This document shows, one piece after another, positions 1-8,615 of a stretch of DNA of 64,000 nt. The translations under genes were made by a program, and so were the position numbers. This DNA comes from Luteolibacter sp. Y139 (lineage in GTDB: Bacteria > Verrucomicrobiota > Verrucomicrobiia > Verrucomicrobiales > Akkermansiaceae), in NCBI RefSeq assembly GCF_038066715.1, contig NZ_JBBUKT010000011.1, forward strand, positions 181,763 through 245,762. The letters run 5' to 3'. Positions within the stretch are counted from its first letter, which is position 1; every line of letters begins with the position of its first letter. The notes beneath the pieces are model-generated. The model made no database searches. It was not told where the DNA came from and was given only the letters and a program-made list of their open reading frames with translations.

Positions 1-181
1 TCCAGCGGCGCCAGATCTGGCGCAGGAAGCCGGCATGAACCTGAGCGCCGAGCTCAGGCAGCCAGCCGATGGGATTGTCTTCCGGTGCGGCTCCTGAGGC
101 CGACTCGGTCATCGTGCGGCGGAGCTTTTGCCGGCCGGCGGCCGCGAGCTTCTGCCAGGATGGCGGGGTATCGGGCTTCAT
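1..181 (-). CDS. Unknown protein downstream of a sigma factor (partial, runs off the window)
   Basis: Only the first 60 codons are in the window; the rest lies beyond the left edge. The ATG at 181 overlaps the stop of the sigma-factor gene in an ATGA arrangement, which suggests translational coupling. The visible N-terminus (MKPDTPPSWQKLAAAGRQKL...) is hydrophilic and basic, with no signal peptide or membrane segment so far. A gene coupled directly behind an ECF-like sigma factor is often an anti-sigma factor or a target membrane protein. That role is inferred from position only, because no anti-sigma motif is visible in this fragment. Confidence 0.6.
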   Translation of the reverse strand, partial: MKPDTPPSWQKLAAAGRQKLRRTMTESASGAAPEDNPIGWLPELGAQVHAGFLRQIWRRW

Positions 182-780
182 GGCGATTCGAGTTGTTTGA
201 GCAATGTGTTGAGTTTCTTGCGGGCGCGGAAGGCGGTCACCTTGACCTTTGATTGGCCCCAGCCGGTCAATGCGGAGATCTCGGCGACCGAGCGCTCTTC
301 CAGGTCGAGCAGACGGATGACGATTTGTTCGTGGGGCTTCAGTGCGGCGATGAGGCGGTCGAGAAGGCCGGACACCAGATCCGGGTCATCATTGCCGCCG
401 TGATCTTCCGCCTGGGATTGGATGTGCTCGAGGGCGATGCGCTCGGCGTCCGTTAGATCGCTCGCCATGACGGCGGGGCGGGCCTTCTGACGGCGCAGCC
501 AATCGTAGCAGGTGGTGACCGCGAGGCGGCTAACCCAGTGACTGAAAGGCTGCGGGCCCCGGTACTGGTGCATCTTCACGAAGACCTTGATGAAGACTTC
601 CTGGAGGACGTCTTCCAGATCCGCATTCCGGCGGATCTGGCGGCTGACGAGGCGCGCTACCAGGGGATGGAGGAGAGTGACGATTTCCTTGCCCGCGGCT
701 TCTTCGCCCCTGCGCGCCGCTTCCAGCAGGGCCATCGATGGCTCCTGGGATGAAGCGGCGTCATTGACCGGGGCGGCCAT
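178..780 (-). CDS. ECF-like RNA polymerase sigma factor
   Basis: A 200-residue sigma-70 family protein. Region 2 is visible around residues 35-95 (NADLEDVLQEVFIKVF, then FSHWVSRLAVTTCYDWLRRQK). Region 4 is a C-terminal helix-turn-helix (ERSVAEISALTGWGQSKVKV) followed by a basic recognition segment. Length and two-domain layout fit ECF sigma factors that redirect RNA polymerase to a small regulon. The ATG at 780 is chosen because the sigma homology begins soon after it. An in-frame ATG at 882 overlaps the stop of the upstream gene and would add 34 residues of unlikely sequence; neither site has a clear ribosome-binding site. The next gene overlaps its stop. The cognate signal is not evident. 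Confidence 0.88.
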   Translation of the reverse strand: MAAPVNDAASSQEPSMALLEAARRGEEAAGKEIVTLLHPLVARLVSRQIRRNADLEDVLQEVFIKVFVKMHQYRGPQPFSHWVSRLAVTTCYDWLRRQKARPAVMASDLTDAERIALEHIQSQAEDHGGNDDPDLVSGLLDRLIAALKPHEQIVIRLLDLEERSVAEISALTGWGQSKVKVTAFRARKKLNTLLKQLESP

Positions 781-878
781 GCCCGGTGCCGGGCAGGCAC
801 CTGCCTGCGGCGCGTGGCCGAAGACCTCCGGGGTCGCCCAGAGCCCGTGCTCGATCCGTCCGCTATGGAGGTAGCCGC

Positions 879-1862
879 TCATGGGGTGGGCGTGCGTTGC
901 ACGCGGTAGTAACGATGGGCCGGCGCGGGCGAGGTGGTATCGGTGAAGGAAAGGGAGGCGGTGATCTTGTTCGCGGCGAAGCGTGATCCGGTCAGGGCAT
1001 TGCTCCACGACTTGAGATCGTCGGAGCACTGGACCTGATAGTCGAAGCCGGTATGGGCAGGCCACCGGAGCAGGCTGCCTCCACTGGACGGCTTGGTGAC
1101 GCTCTCCAAGGCAAAGGGCTCCGGCGGGATGGAGGCCACCAGCCAATCCGCGACGAGCAGCCAGTTGTCCCCGGCCTGGCCAGGAGAACCGGCCGCGATC
1201 TCCCACTCGGCGGCGACGGGTCCGAGATTCATCGCGGCCGAGACGGAGGTGAATTTCTGACTGAAAAGCGGTATGGAATCCAATTCCGCGGACCACACGT
1301 TCTTGGTGAAATTGATCGAAACACTCAGCGTCTGGAGGGCGGCGATGCCTAACAACTGGTCGCCGCGCAGGAAGGCGATGCCGGTGTCGCGGACGGTGAC
1401 GCCGTCGTCGGTCATGACTTTCCCGGAGGTGTTGTCGAAGACCACTGCGGCGAGGAAGGTGCCCGCGATGTTGTAGAACGAGATGTAGAAGCGGTCGCGT
1501 TTCGAATTGGTGGAGTCTTGCACTCCCAGCAGGGAATCGAACTGCACCTCCGGGAAGCCGGTGGTGACGGGATTGAAATTGACCGGGCGGTAGACCAGAG
1601 TGGTTGCACTATTCGGCGAGGCATAGCCCAGCCAGGCGGTCTTTCCCAAGGGCAGATCGGCCACTGCATTCTGGGCGATCCCTTGCACTGCGTTGACCGA
1701 ATTGGTGGAGACCCAACTGTTGCTGCCGCCCCACTTGTTGTTGCCCACGGTGAACTCCTCGAACTGCGTGGAATACAGCGTGCCCGCCTCCGACACCGGC
1801 GTCAGGATCGACGTCGAGAGGAGGAAGACCGCTTGGGCGGCAGTGAGGAGAGGGCGCTTCAC
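879..1862 (-). CDS. Exported protein of unknown function
   Basis: The 327-residue product begins with a signal peptide (basic start, then AAQAVFLLSTSILTPVSEA). The body is rich in Ser, Thr, Asn and Gly and looks like a beta-sandwich (LYSTQFEEFTVGNNKW; DRFYISFYNIAGTFL), reminiscent of lectin-like or concanavalin-type folds in Verrucomicrobia exoproteins. The last ~70 residues (LLRWPAHTGFDYQVQCSDDL ... HRYYRVQR) match the C-terminal module common at the ends of Verrucomicrobia secreted proteins. It lies immediately upstream of the sigma-factor gene on the same strand, so it may share its transcript or be a target. No catalytic motif was recognised. Confidence 0.75.
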   Translation of the reverse strand: MKRPLLTAAQAVFLLSTSILTPVSEAGTLYSTQFEEFTVGNNKWGGSNSWVSTNSVNAVQGIAQNAVADLPLGKTAWLGYASPNSATTLVYRPVNFNPVTTGFPEVQFDSLLGVQDSTNSKRDRFYISFYNIAGTFLAAVVFDNTSGKVMTDDGVTVRDTGIAFLRGDQLLGIAALQTLSVSINFTKNVWSAELDSIPLFSQKFTSVSAAMNLGPVAAEWEIAAGSPGQAGDNWLLVADWLVASIPPEPFALESVTKPSSGGSLLRWPAHTGFDYQVQCSDDLKSWSNALTGSRFAANKITASLSFTDTTSPAPAHRYYRVQRTPTP

Positions 1863-1922
1863 AAGTCAGTTAGCCGGGCTTCGCCAAAAGCAACGCTGGG
1901 TGGGATTCATCCTGGCGGGGAT

Positions 1923-2441
1923 TCAGGGTGAAGTGGTGGATTTGGGATCCTTGTCTGACTTGTCCTTGGTCTGGCCTGGCGGTGCCGGAGGTTTTCCGCG
2001 GCCGGTTCCCTTGAAGAATTCCTCGAGGGTCACGAAGCCATCCTCATTCTCATCCATGTGGTTGAAGTGGTTCGCGGGGACGTGCGGAGGGACGTGGCTG
2101 TATCTCGGCAGGGTGGAGAACTCTTCCAACGTGAGGAGCTGATCATCACCGGCCAGATCGAGGAAGAGGGATGCGACCTTCTGGTCCATGCGGTTCTTCA
2201 ATTCCACGACCGCGGCCTGACGCTCGGTCTCATCGACCTGTCCATCGCCATTCGTGTCCCAGATCTTGTTGCCCTGGCCGCGGGAGCTATTGCGGGCCTC
2301 ATCGTATGCCTGGCGCTCCAATTCGGAGATGTTCCCGTCTCCATTCACATCGAGGAACGCGGCGGTGGAGGTCGTCATGCCCGGTGGCACGGCGACGCAA
2401 ACTCCGGCGAGAACAAGCCACGGGAAGAGTGGAGTTTTCAT
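1923..2441 (-). CDS. Exported EF-hand calcium-binding protein
   Basis: The ATG at 2441 gives 172 residues with a signal peptide (MKTPLFPWLVLAGVCVAVPP). Four EF-hand-like loops follow: residues 31-42 (DVNGDGNISELE), 62-73 (DTNGDGQVDETE), 95-106 (DLAGDDQLLTLE, degenerate) and 130-141 (DENEDGFVTLEE). The C-terminal tail is rich in Lys, Asp, Gly and Pro. The spacing of acidic loop positions 1, 3, 5 and 12 supports Ca2+ binding outside the cytoplasm. An upstream in-frame start would only add residues lacking a signal-peptide character. It resembles the second EF-hand protein in this window at 60646-61260. Confidence 0.85.
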   Translation of the reverse strand: MKTPLFPWLVLAGVCVAVPPGMTTSTAAFLDVNGDGNISELERQAYDEARNSSRGQGNKIWDTNGDGQVDETERQAAVVELKNRMDQKVASLFLDLAGDDQLLTLEEFSTLPRYSHVPPHVPANHFNHMDENEDGFVTLEEFFKGTGRGKPPAPPGQTKDKSDKDPKSTTSP

Positions 2442-2621
2442 GATTGAATGCGGGGACAGCTTTCGAGAATGGCCGTCTGGCGGGGCATCGGTTTCCAACG
2501 ATGCAGGGCGCAAACCGGGGTCCATACCGGCCCGCAGGATAGGGGATGGGGGGCCGCAAGGCAATGCCGAGCATGCGTAGGGTCCGGCGGTGGGAGCCGG
2601 CCTGAATCCGGGGGCCGGGAT

Positions 2622-4790
2622 TTACTTCGCAGGCACCCGCGTGCGGGCGGCGGTGTAGCCGGCGGCTTCGGCGGTGATTTCCCAGGCACCGCCCGGCTGG
2701 GCGCTGCCAACCGGCGAGAGGTGGAGCTTGCCGGAGTCGGTGCCGCGGGTTTCGGCCATGCCCTGGGCGAGGGCGAGGATGGCGCGGATGATGGTTTCAC
2801 CTTCGGCATCCGACACGGCGACCTGGGGAGGCATGGGGACCTCGCCCCAGACGCCGCCGCCGCCGGTTTTGACCTTGGCTTGCAGGCGGGCGGCCTCGTC
2901 GGGTTTGCCGCGGTATTTCATGGCGACGTCGAGATAGGCGGGGCCGACGGAGGTCTTGTCGACCTGATGGCAGGCGAAGCATTGGCGGGAGGTGACCAGC
3001 TTCTCGATGTCGGAGGAGAACTGGGGGCCGCCGGCGTCGTGGCCGGTGGGGGGGATGTAGCGGGCGCGGACGACGATCTTCGAGGGATCGGCGGCGCCTT
3101 TGACGGTGAAGGGGACTTCTTCGTCGAAGCCGAGCTTGTCGGGCTTGCCGGTGAGATCGAGGGTGAGGGGTGGTAGCGTCTTTTCCGCTTCAAGGGGGAC
3201 ACGGGCGATCGCGATGGCGCCTTTCGCATCGGTGGCGACGGCGCGGAGTTCGGAGCCGCTGCTGGTCAGGGTGACGGAGGTGCCGGTGCCGACCTTGGTT
3301 TCGTTGACGCCCTGGGTGAGCCACCACTCGATGGTCACGCGGTCGTTGTCAGGGTCGCTGGCGGTGGCGGTGTAGGTGGTGCCGCTGGTGGCGACGGTGA
3401 TCGTGGGAGGCTGGTTGCCATCGGCGGCGTGGAAGCTGCGGATGCGGCCGTCCTTGTTGAAGTACCAGTCGCCGCCGTATTCGAGCAGCCAGAGGGTGCC
3501 ATCCGCGGCCATCTCGAGGTCCATCGGGTGCTTCAGCTTGTCCATGACGGGCTCGAGCTTTTCGAGCTTCTCCTCGCGGCCGAGCTTGGCCTTCCACATC
3601 TTGCTGCGGGCCCAATCGTAGGTCAGCAGCGAGTGGTCATCCTCCTTGCCGAGGAGATTGAACTTTCTACGAGCATCATAGTAGAAGACGGGGCCGGCCA
3701 TCGCATTGCGGCCACCGCTGCCCATGACGGGGAACTCGGGGCTGTCCGCATAGGGATACCAGATGAAGGCCTTCTGGGCCGGTGGCAGGTCGACGAGGCC
3801 GGTATTGCGGATGCTGGGGTTCTTCGGCTTGGCGGGGTCGGTGATTTCGCCGGGCTTGCCGGTATTGAAGTCGACGATGGCGTAGGGCTTGTTGTCGGCG
3901 ATGACGAAGGGCCAGCCGAAGTTGCCGGCTTGCTTGGCCTGGTTCACTTCATCGTGACCGCGGGGACCCTTGGAGCCTTCGTTGCCGGCGTCGGGGCCGA
4001 CTTCTCCCCAGTAGAGTACGCGGGTTTTCGGGTCGATGGAGATGCGGAAGGGATTGCGGCAACCCATCACGTAGATCTCGGGGCGGGTCTTTGCGGTGCC
4101 GGGTGGGAAGAGATTGCCCTTCGGGATCTCGTAGCCGTTTTCGGTGGGCTTGATGCGGAGGATCTTGCCGCGGAGGTCATTGGTATTGCCGGCGCTGCGC
4201 ATCGAGTCGGCGTGCTCGTGGCCATCGCGGTCATCCATGGGCGCGAAGCCATCGCTCTCGAAGGGGTTCGTATTGTCGCCGGTGCTGAGGTAGAGGAGGC
4301 CATCCGGACTGAAGGTGAGCGAGCCGCCGTGGTGGCAGACCCGGTCGCGGCGGTCGGTGGGGATATCGAGCAGGACCTTCTCCGAGGAGAGGTCGAGCTT
4401 TCCATCCTTCAGCTCGAAGCGGGAGAGGCGGTTCAGCATCTCCTTGGGATGGCTGTAGTAGAGGTAGAGGCGGCGATTCTTGGCGAAGGCTGGATCGAGG
4501 GTCACGCCGAGCAGACCGTCCTCGCGGGCCCATGGCGAATTGCGGTCGGCTTCGCGCAAGGCGGTCACTGGCACCTCGCCGATTTCGAAGACGCCGCCGG
4601 TGGATGGGCGAACGCGCAGCACCCGGCCCTCGCGCTCGATGACGATGATGTCGCCATTTGGAACGAGGGTGATTTCCATCGGGTCGCGGAGGTTATCGAC
4701 GATGGTGGTGCTCTGGATTTCGGCGGCCGGGGTGCAGGTGATGGCGAGGCCGGAGAGGAGGACGGAGCGAAGGGTGAGTGACGAGCTCAT
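2622..4790 (-). CDS. PQQ-type sugar (glucose/sorbosone) dehydrogenase fused to an Ig/PKD-like domain and cytochrome c
   Basis: A 722-residue exported protein with a signal peptide at residues 1-22. Residues ~30-450 form a six-bladed propeller of the GSDH type (NLRDPMEITLVPNGDIIVIE; HHGGSLTFSPDGLLYLSTGD; GCRNPFRISIDP; HPMDLEMAADGTLWLLEYGG). A PKD/Ig-like region follows at ~460-545 (PPTITVATSGTTYTATASDP). A C-terminal class I cytochrome c domain has a haem-binding CFACH motif at residues ~604-608 and a likely axial Met at ~653 (GEVPMPP). The known family role is periplasmic oxidation of a sugar or polyol, with electrons passed to the attached haem. The real substrate cannot be read from sequence. 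Confidence 0.9.
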   Translation of the reverse strand: MSSSLTLRSVLLSGLAITCTPAAEIQSTTIVDNLRDPMEITLVPNGDIIVIEREGRVLRVRPSTGGVFEIGEVPVTALREADRNSPWAREDGLLGVTLDPAFAKNRRLYLYYSHPKEMLNRLSRFELKDGKLDLSSEKVLLDIPTDRRDRVCHHGGSLTFSPDGLLYLSTGDNTNPFESDGFAPMDDRDGHEHADSMRSAGNTNDLRGKILRIKPTENGYEIPKGNLFPPGTAKTRPEIYVMGCRNPFRISIDPKTRVLYWGEVGPDAGNEGSKGPRGHDEVNQAKQAGNFGWPFVIADNKPYAIVDFNTGKPGEITDPAKPKNPSIRNTGLVDLPPAQKAFIWYPYADSPEFPVMGSGGRNAMAGPVFYYDARRKFNLLGKEDDHSLLTYDWARSKMWKAKLGREEKLEKLEPVMDKLKHPMDLEMAADGTLWLLEYGGDWYFNKDGRIRSFHAADGNQPPTITVATSGTTYTATASDPDNDRVTIEWWLTQGVNETKVGTGTSVTLTSSGSELRAVATDAKGAIAIARVPLEAEKTLPPLTLDLTGKPDKLGFDEEVPFTVKGAADPSKIVVRARYIPPTGHDAGGPQFSSDIEKLVTSRQCFACHQVDKTSVGPAYLDVAMKYRGKPDEAARLQAKVKTGGGGVWGEVPMPPQVAVSDAEGETIIRAILALAQGMAETRGTDSGKLHLSPVGSAQPGGAWEITAEAAGYTAARTRVPAK

Positions 4791-4979
4791 GCGAGGGTTC
4801 GGACTGGGCTAACGGGGCGGAAGGATTTGGTGGGAGGCGATACTTTCTCAGCTAATAAAACGTTTCAGGCGGCCGGGGCCCAAGCGAAAAAAGATGGCCT
4901 TGGGAGGGCGCGCAGGGGCCTCGGGAGGGGGCCAGTCGAGTCCGTTGACGCATCCGGGGGCTGGTGATGAAATACGGGC

Positions 4980-6041
4980 ATGAGGTTTGCGTGTGTTCTG
5001 TTGGTTTTCCTGTCGGCGGCCTTGTTCGCCGAGCCTGTCGAGCTGGTGACGCCCGAGTTGCGGGATGCGATCCAGCCGCAGCTCGCGGTCGGGGTGGCGG
5101 GGGACATCCATGTTGTCTTCGGCAAGGGCAATGCGGTGTATCATACGGCCTCGGCGGATGGCCGGAAGTTCTCCGCGCCGGTGAAGGTGGGGGAGCTGGA
5201 GAAGCTGGCGCTTGGCAGGCGGCGTGGTCCGCGGGTGGCGGTGAGTGACGGGCTGGTGCTGGTCACCGCTATCTCGCATGCGGATGGGAATTTCCATACG
5301 TGGACTTCTTCCGACAAGGGCCAGAGCTGGCAGGAGGGCGAATCGCTCAACTCCAAGGATGGCACTGCGGGGGAAGGCATGCACGCGCTCGCAAGTGACG
5401 GCCGTGGCCATGTCGTGGTGGCGTGGGCAGCGAAGCGTGCCGGCGGGATGGAGGAGCGGGACCGCGTTTCCCATGATGGGGGAAAGACGTGGGGGCCGGA
5501 AGAGAGTGTCTATAGCTCGCCGAGCGGCAGCATCTGCCCGTGCTGCGTGCCGAACGTGGCGATCTCCTCGAAGGGGCAGGTCGCGGTGATGTGGCGGAAT
5601 TCGCTGGAGGGGTCGCGCGACCTACACGTGGCGTTCCGCGAGGGTGATCAGCCTTTCTCACCGGGTATGAAGCTTGGCGATGGAACCTGGAAGATCGAGG
5701 GCTGCCCGATGGATGGCGGCGGTCTGGCTTTCTCGCCCATGGGGCAACGATTTGCGGTCTGGCGTCGCGAGAAGGCGGTTTATGCCAGCTCTTATACGTA
5801 CCGGGAGAAGCTTTTGAGCGAGGATGCCAGCCAGCCGGTGGTGGCTTTTGCTGGCGACACGCCGGTCATCCTTTGGGAATCGGGTGGGAACCTGATGATG
5901 AAGCAGGGGGAGGAGGCGGCCGAGAAGTTCGCTGAGGGAGGGAAGTTCGCGAGTATCGTCGGCGAGAAGAATGGTGCGTGCATCGTGTGGGAAGGCACGA
6001 GGGGGGAGGGGAAGACGCTGCTTTTCGAGAGGCTGCGTTGA
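4980..6041 (+). CDS. Exported sialidase-fold (BNR repeat) protein
   Basis: A 353-residue product with a signal peptide (MRFACVLLVFLSAALFA). At least two Asp-box-like repeats are visible (SSDKGQSW and SHDGGKTW), as in six-bladed sialidase/neuraminidase-type propellers. A CPCC cysteine cluster occurs near residue 185 (SICPCCVPNV), which is unusual for sialidases and could bind metal or form disulfides. Homologues are often annotated as exo-alpha-sialidase, but the arginine triad of true sialidases was not identified, so enzymatic activity is uncertain. The gene diverges from the sugar dehydrogenase across ~190 bp. Confidence 0.78.
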   Translation: MRFACVLLVFLSAALFAEPVELVTPELRDAIQPQLAVGVAGDIHVVFGKGNAVYHTASADGRKFSAPVKVGELEKLALGRRRGPRVAVSDGLVLVTAISHADGNFHTWTSSDKGQSWQEGESLNSKDGTAGEGMHALASDGRGHVVVAWAAKRAGGMEERDRVSHDGGKTWGPEESVYSSPSGSICPCCVPNVAISSKGQVAVMWRNSLEGSRDLHVAFREGDQPFSPGMKLGDGTWKIEGCPMDGGGLAFSPMGQRFAVWRREKAVYASSYTYREKLLSEDASQPVVAFAGDTPVILWESGGNLMMKQGEEAAEKFAEGGKFASIVGEKNGACIVWEGTRGEGKTLLFERLR

Positions 6042-6048
6042 GAGTCGG

Positions 6049-6468
6049 CTACCAACCGAGCACCATCAAACGGGGCTTGGATGGATCGCCCTCGATGAAG
6101 CTGATCCAGATTTCGTGAGGATTGGATTTGGGAGCGAAGCCGAATCGGAAGATCACCTCGCGAGGTTTCTCCGGCTCGATTCGAAATCCGCGATAGGCTC
6201 CGATTCCCTGCCAGTCCTTGAGAGTCGCGTAATGCTTCAATACCGCAATCACTGCTTCACTGGGGCCGAAGAGCTTGTCCAACTCTTCCCACCTGTCCTC
6301 GTTGATGAGCGCCGTGATCCGGCAGGCTTCCGCCAAACACTGTGCGTCCTTGTCGGGTAGCTTCTCGATGCTTTGCTGGGCGAGCTTTTCCGGCTGCGTG
6401 ACTTCCGCGATAGCATTCGGTGCAAAGGCCAACAGCGTCAGAAAAGCGACGAGGGTAGTAGGCGGCAT
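6049..6468 (-). CDS. Small exported protein of unknown function
   Basis: The ATG at 6468 gives 139 residues with a clean signal peptide (MPPTTLVAFLTLLAFAPNAIA). A longer frame from 6543, overlapping the hflC stop, would place extra residues before it and spoil the signal. The mature part is alpha/beta with Trp and charged residues (EDRWEELDKLFGPSEAVIAV ... GAYRGFRIEPEKPREVIFRF) and ends in WISFIEGD. The fold could be NTF2- or cystatin-like, but no family was recognised. It is the last gene of the minus-strand hfl cluster and converges on the sialidase-fold gene with a 7-bp gap. Confidence 0.65.
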   Translation of the reverse strand: MPPTTLVAFLTLLAFAPNAIAEVTQPEKLAQQSIEKLPDKDAQCLAEACRITALINEDRWEELDKLFGPSEAVIAVLKHYATLKDWQGIGAYRGFRIEPEKPREVIFRFGFAPKSNPHEIWISFIEGDPSKPRLMVLGW

Positions 6469-6539
6469 GCCAGAGCATGCCACGGAAGGAACATCCCTAC
6501 TGTAACTTGCGTGTAAAAACGAACGGGAAGCAGGAACGA

Positions 6540-7526
6540 TCATTCCTGTTTCTTCGGCTCCAAGTTCTTCAGCAGGCGGAACAGGTCGCTGTTCGTGGTG
6601 AAGATCGCGGTGGTGTCCTTGGAGAGGGTGCTTTGGTAGGTCTCCAAGGTCTTCATGAACTGATAGAAATCGGCGGCCGCGGGGCTGGTGTTGTAGGCGG
6701 CGGCGTAGATGCCGGTGGCTTCGGCGTCGGCCTTGCCGCGGACTTCTTGTTCCGTGCGGTAGGCTTCGGATTCGATCTGTTGGAGATCGCGCTCCTTGCG
6801 GCCGAGGATTTTGGCGGCTTCACCAGCACCTTCGGAGCGGAAGCGGTCGGCGATCTGCTTTCGCTCGGAAGCCATACGGGCGTAGATCTTTTCCACGACG
6901 CCCGCCTTGTAGTTGATGCGCTTGAACTGGATGTCGATGAGTTCGATGCCCCAGGACTTCACCTTCGGTGCGGCGGACTTGAGGATCTGGTCGTCGAGGG
7001 CGCTGCGGCCATCGCGGATGGGAGGAAGCACGCCGAGATTCGAGTCGGCGGCGGTCAGTGCTTCATCGCGCTGGGGTTGGCGCGTCTTGTCGGTGCGAAT
7101 GACTTCGATGAGGTCATGGGAGGCGATCACGGCACGGGTCTCGCTGCCGATGATGTCATCGAGCCGCGAGAGCGCGCTGCGTTCGTCGCGAAGCTTCTCG
7201 AAGTAGAGCTTGGGATCGGAGATGCGCCAGCGGGCGAAGTTGTCGACGGAGATGTAGAGCTTGTCGCGGGTGGGCATTTCGGTCGATGGGCCGTCCCATT
7301 CGAGGATGCGCTTCTCGATGCGATTGACATCCTGGATGAAGGGCTTCTTGAAATGCAGGCCGGCTTCGTTTTTCGCCGGGTCGGCATTGATCGGCGCGCC
7401 GACGGGCTTGCCGAATTCGGTGACGAAGATCTGTTCGGTTTCGCTGACGGTGTACATGCTGCCGCTGAGGAGCAAGTAGGTGAAGACGACGCCGGCGATG
7501 CCGAGGATGAGGATGGGGCGTTTCAT
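6540..7526 (-). CDS. hflC: HflC-like membrane-anchored SPFH/Band 7 protein
   Basis: A 328-residue protein with an N-terminal signal-anchor (PILILGIAGVVFTYLLLSGS) and a Band 7/SPFH domain (SETEQIFVTEFGKPVGAPI; KPFIQDVNRIEKRILEWDG). A long charged coiled coil follows (ERKQIADRFRSEGAGEAAKI), then the small-residue tail typical of HflC. In E. coli, HflC with HflK forms a cage around the FtsH protease and modulates quality control of membrane proteins. The gene starts 11 bp after the hflK stop, so the two are almost certainly co-transcribed and form a hetero-oligomer. The ATG at 7526 directly precedes the membrane anchor. Confidence 0.93.
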   Translation of the reverse strand: MKRPILILGIAGVVFTYLLLSGSMYTVSETEQIFVTEFGKPVGAPINADPAKNEAGLHFKKPFIQDVNRIEKRILEWDGPSTEMPTRDKLYISVDNFARWRISDPKLYFEKLRDERSALSRLDDIIGSETRAVIASHDLIEVIRTDKTRQPQRDEALTAADSNLGVLPPIRDGRSALDDQILKSAAPKVKSWGIELIDIQFKRINYKAGVVEKIYARMASERKQIADRFRSEGAGEAAKILGRKERDLQQIESEAYRTEQEVRGKADAEATGIYAAAYNTSPAAADFYQFMKTLETYQSTLSKDTTAIFTTNSDLFRLLKNLEPKKQE

Positions 7527-7537
7527 GGCGTGCGATT

Positions 7538-8527
7538 TCAGCGGGCCGGGGCGACGCCTTGGTTGAGGTTCATGAGCGGGAGGAATTGCTTGGCGTCCTC
7601 GTCGATGATCACCTTGTTGCCGAGTTTCGGGAGCACTTCGCTCATCGTTTCAAGATAGAGGCGTTGCTTGGTGATGGCAGGCGCCTTGTCGTATTGAAGA
7701 AGGAGCTGTTGGAAGCGGGCAACGTCGCCCTGGGCTTCATTGATGCGGCGGACGGCGTAGCCCTCGGCGCCGGAGATGCGCTGCTGGGCCATGCCGCGGG
7801 CCTTCGGGATGACCTGGTTGTACTGGCCGTTGGCTTCGTTGATCATCTGCTCGCGCTCCTGTTGGGCGCGGTTCACGTCCTCGAAGGAATGCTGCACCTC
7901 GGCGGGCGGGTTGACGTTCTTGAGCTGGATCTGCTCGACACGCAGGCCCATGTCGATGTGCTCGACGTGCTTCTGGAGCTTCACCAAGGCCTCGGTCTCG
8001 ATTTCGGTGCGGCCGATGGTCAGCACTTCATCGACGGTGCGGTCGCCGACCACTTCACGCATGGTGCTTTCGGTGAGGTCGCGCAGGGTCGGTCCCGGGT
8101 CGCGGACCTTGAAGAGATATTTCTCCGGATCAGAGATGCCGTATTGGACGATCCACTCCACCTGGGCGGCATTGAGGTCGCCGGTGACCATGTCGCGCTC
8201 AAGCAGGGGATCCTCGCTGCGTTGATCGCGGCTCGTCGCTCCGGGGGTATTGAAGCCGAACTCGAGTTTCAATTGCCGGCGGATGGGCACGACGGTCGCG
8301 GTATCGACGCCGAAGGGGATCTTGAAATGCAGGCCGGGCTCGGCGACGTGCTGGAATTTCCCGAAGCGTTGTACTACCGCCACCGATTCCGGGCTCACCG
8401 TGTAGAAGGAGGAGAAGATCCCGGTGAGCAGCAGAATCCCGACCGGGACAATGAAGGCGATCCACAGGAAAAGGCCAAGACGAGGCTTGGGAAAGCGGAC
8501 CGAGGAAAGGGGAGGAGGGCCGGGCAT
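7538..8527 (-). CDS. hflK: HflK-like membrane-anchored SPFH/Band 7 protein
   Basis: From the ATG at 8527 the product has 329 residues. It has a short cytoplasmic Pro-rich start (MPGPPPLSSVRFPKPRLG), one transmembrane anchor (LFLWIAFIVPVGILLLTGIF), and an SPFH domain (YTVSPESVAVVQRFGKFQHV; GLHFKIPFGVDTATVVPIRR). The HflK-type heptad region follows (VNRAQQEREQMINEANGQYN). A TTG at 8566 could extend it by 13 residues. The family partners HflC around FtsH. Here hflK sits downstream of a moxR gene, with 88 bp between the moxR stop and this ATG, so it may share the same transcript. Confidence 0.92.
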   Translation of the reverse strand: MPGPPPLSSVRFPKPRLGLFLWIAFIVPVGILLLTGIFSSFYTVSPESVAVVQRFGKFQHVAEPGLHFKIPFGVDTATVVPIRRQLKLEFGFNTPGATSRDQRSEDPLLERDMVTGDLNAAQVEWIVQYGISDPEKYLFKVRDPGPTLRDLTESTMREVVGDRTVDEVLTIGRTEIETEALVKLQKHVEHIDMGLRVEQIQLKNVNPPAEVQHSFEDVNRAQQEREQMINEANGQYNQVIPKARGMAQQRISGAEGYAVRRINEAQGDVARFQQLLLQYDKAPAITKQRLYLETMSEVLPKLGNKVIIDEDAKQFLPLMNLNQGVAPAR

Positions 8528-8615
8528 GGGATTGGGGAAAGCGGTTGCACTCCCATATGGCCCCAACTGGCCGCCGGAATCGACTGGAATCTCGGGCTTA
8601 CTTTCCTCCCGGGTC

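Noticed and set aside
3429..4781. 450-codon plus-strand frame opposite the sugar dehydrogenase
   Set aside because: Low-complexity Gly/Ala/Val/Glu composition, a complement artefact.
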